DNA of 64,000 nucleotides, taken from positions 6,034,001-6,098,000 of the forward strand of contig OY970832.1 of NCBI GenBank assembly GCA_963853835.1, in the 5' to 3' direction. Numbering within the stretch: position 1 is the stretch's first letter; every line of letters starts with the position of its first letter. The notes beneath the pieces are model-generated. The model saw nothing but the letters and a program-made list of their open reading frames with translations. It was not told where the DNA came from and did no database searches. The position numbers were made by a program, and so were the translations under genes. The DNA comes from Calendula officinalis (Eukaryota; Streptophyta; Magnoliopsida; Asterales; Asteraceae). Of the stretch, positions 59,908-64,000 are shown piece by piece.

Positions 59908-61573
59908 TGTAACACCTCAATTTTCAAAACAACATTTAAATACCATTTAATTCAAAAATACATAATATTGTATCAACATCAAATACCAGTTTTACAAAAA
60001 CGAAAAGGTTTCTTGTTCGAGATTATCAGAGTTTACAAAAACGGTGTTACAAATTATATCTTAACCATAGGATAAGGACTCTAATCATCAACACCGAGCT
60101 AATCTCAACAAGGCCTCTTCTAAACGGGCCTCCTAGATCTTCGATCCCGAACCTGAGTACATAGCAAAAACACAAACATAGTACGTGAGACAAAATTGCC
60201 TCGTGAGATACATGGGTTTTAGACCCGATAAACAAATAGTCAAATAATATCATTAAATCTTAAAATAATATTACTAAGTTTGTTTTGGGTCACTTTATCA
60301 CTTTCATCATTGGCCAATGTCAAGATAATCGGAATGCCTCCAATCTATCAAGACCATCATTTCCACGGTAATCGGAATGCCTCCAATCTACCGGGACTCA
60401 TAGGTATTGGGTAATCGGAATGCCTCCAATCTACCACTAACCTTAAGGTACCGTAGTAACCGGAATGCCTCCAATCTACTACGGCCCTAGGGACATCATC
60501 ATCATCATCATCATCATCATTACTTATCTTTTATCGTTATGAGCTTATAGCTCCATCATTTCTCAATAAATCAATCATTTCGTTATCAAACAAGCAATTC
60601 ATCATAAATCACATAAATGACTAAATTACTTAAAGACTCGACAAATCATTAGGTCATAAAAACATTTACTAGCTATGTACCCAGTTTAAAAGTCACATGT
60701 ACTCACCTTAGCCAAGCTTATCCAATGTTGTGTTCCTTGAACACCAATATCACTTCTCAAGATTTGAATGCCTCAAATCCACCAACCGGTAACCTATTAT
60801 CAAAACCAATACAATGGTTTGCATCATTTATCAATACTAACTACATAATCCATGGCTAGCTAACTACTAGCACCATTTTCCCCAAAATCACCAAACCCTA
60901 AGTTCATAAGTCACCACATTTTCGTGTATCCAAAACATGACCACGTTTTCCTTGACAAAATACCATAGATCTAAGTTATTTCACTTCCATTTAACCATTC
61001 ATGAACAAATCCATAACTAGGGTTTATGATTCAAGCTTCCATACTCAATTCTAAGACTTATAACACAAGAGGTTTGAAGATTTACCTTTGTTCTTCAATG
61101 AGGAGTAAGAATCACCAAGATTTGATGAAGATTGAGCTCCAAACGACACCTTACACTCAAAAATCGTTCACACACAAGAAGGGGAAAAACTAGGGTTTTG
61201 AAATGTGTAATAAATGAGTTTTCCCGAATTTAATGCTGGTGTCGCGAAAGTTCGCGATCGCTATCAATAGTTCGCGACGCGAACTTTTTCTTGCACGCAT
61301 AGTTCGCGATCGTTACCGGGTCGGGAACTACTTCGCGTCGATTGGCCCAACTCGCTGGACCGAGTTCACGATCGCGACCAAGACTTCGCGCCGCGAACTC
61401 CCATAGCAGCCCAGGCTGCACTTTTCGATCCTTGGTTCGACCCGGTTTCGCCCATAACTTTCTCGTACGGTGTCCAAACGACACGAAACCAATTCCTACG
61501 TTCTTTAAACGAATTATCCTTATTTAACATATTTTTGTACAATTTATTTATTTACAAAATTCGGGTCGTTACA
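59908..61573 (-). repeat. 3' LTR of the chromodomain gypsy element
   Basis: TGTAACGACCCGAATTTTG (minus strand, from 61573) to GGTGTTACA at 59908; 1666 bp. A purine tract (CTTAAGGGGTGGATAG) lies immediately upstream of the LTR. The 5-bp flank is TTGGT (59903-59907); the other side is outside the window. It contains a CpG-rich GTTCGCGA array (61240-61405), about four copies of 'taatcggaatgcctccaatct' (60330-60480), a (CAT)n run (60494-60521) and a donor/acceptor pair shared with other LTRs. Inserted into the copia remnant. Confidence 0.9.
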
Positions 61574-61585
61574 ACTATCCACCCC

Positions 61586-64000
61586 TTAAGGAGATTCCGT
61601 CCTCGGAATCTCATCATAGTTCACGAAATTCGGGTACCTTTTCCGAATCTCGTCCTTGACTTCCCAAGTCAAGTTCGGCCCAAGCGAATGCTTCCACTTG
61701 ACCAACACCAATTCAATTTCTTTATTCCGAAGTTTCTTGGTTTTCGACTCTAGTATGGCTTCGGGTTCCTCAATCAATCGGTTCGGGGCATCAACCCGCA
61801 ATTCTTGCAATGGAATTATATTTTCAACTTCACCCACGAACTTCTTCAAATAGCTTACATGAAATGTATCGTGAACACCTTGAAGTTCGGGTGGGAGTTC
61901 TAACTTGAAAGCTTGCACACCGACCCGTTTCAAAATCTTAAATGGGCCAACATACCTTGGGCTCAATTTGCCTTTCTTACCAAACCGCATTACGCCTTTC
62001 CAAGGCGATACTTTCAACATCACCATGTCTCCAACATTCAAATCATACGGTCTCTTTTTCAAACCCGAGTAGCTTCTTTGTCGATCTTGGGCTATTTTCA
62101 TATTTGTTTGGATTATCCCAATCTTTTCATTGGTCAACTTAACAATTTCGGGACCCGTGAGTTTCGTCTCACCGGCTTCGAGCCAACACGAGGGGGTTCT
62201 ACATTTTCTTCCATACAACGCCTCATAAGGCGGCATTTTAACGGTCGATTGATAACTATTGTTGTAGGAAAACTCTACTAACGGTAAATGTTCGTCCCAT
62301 TTACCTCCAAAATCTAGCACACACGATCTTAGCATATCTTCAACCGTTTGAATGGTTCTCTCACTTTGACCATCGGTTTGCGGGTGATAAGCCGTACTCA
62401 ACCGCAGCTTCGTTCCCAACTCCTCTTGCAACGATCTCCAAAATCTCGAGGTAAACCTCGCGTCTCTATCGGACACAATCGACAACGGGACTCCATGAAG
62501 TCTTACTACTTCATCAACATACAACTTTGCCAACTTCTCAAGTGGCATGGTTTCTCGAATCGCCAAGAATAATGCACTTTTGGTCAACCGGTCAACAATG
62601 ACCCAAATGGCGTCGTGGTTCTTGCTCGTCTTTGGCAATCCAACAATGAAATCCATTGTTATATCATCCCATTTTCCGGCCGGGATTTGCAACGATTGAG
62701 CTACCCCGTAAGGTACTTGATGCTCGGCTTTTACTTGTGCACACGTGGCACACTTAGAAATATACTTTGCCACTCTTGCCTTCATCCCGGGCCACCAATA
62801 CATCTTCTTCATATCTTGATACGTTTTTGTACTTCCCGGGTGGATCGAATACTTAGACTTATGAACATCATTTAGTAACTCCTTTCGGGTACCCCCGAAC
62901 TTGGGAACCCAAATTCGACCACCGACGGTTTTCAACCCTTGCTTGTTTTCTATAAAATGTTGGTTCTTCCCCAATCGTTCTTGCCTTAACTCATCTTTTT
63001 CCATCACCTCCCGTTGGGCATTCTTGATTCGTTCTACTATACTCGAGACTACTTCAATACGTGTTAGCTTTCCTTTAATCGGCTTTTCATACACCTTTCG
63101 GCTCAAGGCGTCGGCTACCACGTTGGCCTTTCCCGCATGGTAGACAATTTCACAATCATAATCTTGTATCAATTCGATCCATCTCCTTTGCCTCATATTT
63201 AGGTCTTTTTGAGTGAAAACGTATTGAAGACTTTTGTGATCCGTATACAACGTACACCTTGTACCATATAAGTAGTGTCTCCATAACTTTAAAGCAAATA
63301 CTATCGCCGCCAATTCCAAATCGTGAGTCGTGTACCTTTCTTCCGCATTCTTTAGTTGTCTCGAGGCGTAGGCAATCACTTTCCCCCGCTGCATCAAAAC
63401 ACAACCCAAACCTTTATGTGAAGCATCACTATACACGACGAAGTCTTCCATCCCTTCGGGTAACGTGAGAACCGGGGCGTTACACAATTTTTCTTTCAAT
63501 GTGGCGAATGCTCTTTCTTGCCTTTCTCCCCACACGAACTCACTACTCTTTCGGGTCAACAATGTGAGTGGTGTCGCCACTCGAGAAAAGTCTTGAATGA
63601 ATCGACGGTAATATCCGGCAAGGCCGAGAAAACTTCTCACTTCGGTTGGAGTTCGTGGCGGTTCCCACTTCATAACCGCTTCAATCTTTGACGGGTCAAC
63701 TTTGATTCCTTCTCGGGACACGACATGACCAAGGAATTGGACTTCCCGAATCCAGAATTCACACTTAGAAAACTTAGCATACAATTTCTCTCGTTGTAGG
63801 ACTTCTAATGTTTGTCTTAGATGACTCTCGTGTTCTTCTTCGGTTTTTGAATAGATAAGAATATCGTCAATAAATACGATAAGAAACTTGTCGAGGAATG
63901 GTTTGCAAACCCGATTCATAAGATCCATAAAAATGGCCGGTGCATTAGTCAACCCAAACGGCATCACCAAAAACTCGTAATGCCCATATCGTGTACGAAA
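61586..64000 (-). CDS. Gypsy (chromovirus, Tekay/Del-like) pol, 3' half, open
   Basis: One minus-strand frame is open from the window edge (64000) to TAA at 61586-61588, 804 residues without a stop, so this copy may be recently active. Order: RT from YGHYEFLVMPFGLTNAPA, active site FIDD (about 63850-63875), RNase H (VVYSDASHKGLGCVLM), HHCC zinc region (CATCAQVK), integrase core (MDFIVGLP, SDRDARF, DGQSERTIQTVEDML, giving D-D-E), GPF module (RYVGPFKIL) and a C-terminal chromodomain (ELVLVKWKHSLGPNLTWE). RT, RNase H and integrase copy and insert the element; the chromodomain targets chromatin. The stop lies inside the polypurine tract, 12 nt from the LTR. Gag, protease and the RT start lie beyond the window. 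The clade is inferred from the chromodomain and LTR length. Confidence 0.95.
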   Translation of the reverse strand, partial: FRTRYGHYEFLVMPFGLTNAPAIFMDLMNRVCKPFLDKFLIVFIDDILIYSKTEEEHESHLRQTLEVLQREKLYAKFSKCEFWIREVQFLGHVVSREGIKVDPSKIEAVMKWEPPRTPTEVRSFLGLAGYYRRFIQDFSRVATPLTLLTRKSSEFVWGERQERAFATLKEKLCNAPVLTLPEGMEDFVVYSDASHKGLGCVLMQRGKVIAYASRQLKNAEERYTTHDLELAAIVFALKLWRHYLYGTRCTLYTDHKSLQYVFTQKDLNMRQRRWIELIQDYDCEIVYHAGKANVVADALSRKVYEKPIKGKLTRIEVVSSIVERIKNAQREVMEKDELRQERLGKNQHFIENKQGLKTVGGRIWVPKFGGTRKELLNDVHKSKYSIHPGSTKTYQDMKKMYWWPGMKARVAKYISKCATCAQVKAEHQVPYGVAQSLQIPAGKWDDITMDFIVGLPKTSKNHDAIWVIVDRLTKSALFLAIRETMPLEKLAKLYVDEVVRLHGVPLSIVSDRDARFTSRFWRSLQEELGTKLRLSTAYHPQTDGQSERTIQTVEDMLRSCVLDFGGKWDEHLPLVEFSYNNSYQSTVKMPPYEALYGRKCRTPSCWLEAGETKLTGPEIVKLTNEKIGIIQTNMKIAQDRQRSYSGLKKRPYDLNVGDMVMLKVSPWKGVMRFGKKGKLSPRYVGPFKILKRVGVQAFKLELPPELQGVHDTFHVSYLKKFVGEVENIIPLQELRVDAPNRLIEEPEAILESKTKKLRNKEIELVLVKWKHSLGPNLTWEVKDEIRKRYPNFVNYDEIPRTESP

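Noticed and set aside
60330..60480. Second CRISPR-like array ('aatcggaatgcctccaatct')
   Set aside because: About four units inside a gypsy LTR with related tracts in sibling LTRs; a minisatellite.

Overview
This is nuclear DNA from a flowering plant, almost certainly a eudicot. The genes are rich in GT-AG introns and encode plant-type proteins: a clade A PP2C, a plant SMO2 sterol oxidase and a RABA-type Rab GTPase. They sit in AT-rich DNA full of plant transposable elements. I lean towards Asteraceae from the repeat style, but the sequence alone does not prove it. There are no operons, plasmid features or CRISPR arrays.

Host genes, left to right: the 3' part of an SRRM1-like PWI/RS splicing co-activator (+, 95-3408); a single C2H2 zinc-finger repressor with an EAR motif and an apparent frameshift (-, 6131-6570); a PP2CA/AHG3-like ABA co-receptor phosphatase with three ABRE-like promoter sites (-, 20162-21660); sterol 4-alpha-methyl oxidase SMO2 in seven exons (-, 35774-39016); nuclear tRNA-Val(CAC) (-, 46250-46323); a 15-exon coiled-coil protein of unknown function (+, 46447-50108); a PP1 catalytic subunit (-, 51854-53903); and a RABA2-like Rab GTPase (-, 57167-58598). 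They are independent housekeeping or signalling genes with no evident shared pathway.

Mobile elements fill most of the rest. The copia element at 23805-28130 has near-identical LTRs, matching TSDs and a broken pol. Two solo LTRs (11566-13314 and 42724-45385) both have matching TSDs, and a third LTR is truncated (29240-30788). The right edge holds the 3' half of a chromodomain gypsy element with an open pol frame (61586-64000) and its 3' LTR (59908-61573), inserted into an older copia remnant. There are three LINE 3' fragments and a CACTA terminus. Seven Stowaway-like MITEs fall in two families, and several other MITEs are present.

The most noteworthy structures are: (1) six hAT-type non-autonomous elements, five with perfect 8-bp TSDs, whose interiors are arrays of one short motif that differs by element; (2) a Pack-MULE-like element with about 300-bp TIRs that carries the first exon of a LAZ1/DUF300 gene and lies 112 bp upstream of the SMO2 start codon; (3) a putative conserved intron inside three gypsy LTRs, plus CpG-rich palindrome arrays at a fixed LTR position; (4) a tandem tRNA-like (box A/B) repeat fused to a hairpin; and (5) a small repeat with TTTTGACCC-like ends that recurs in introns of several genes.
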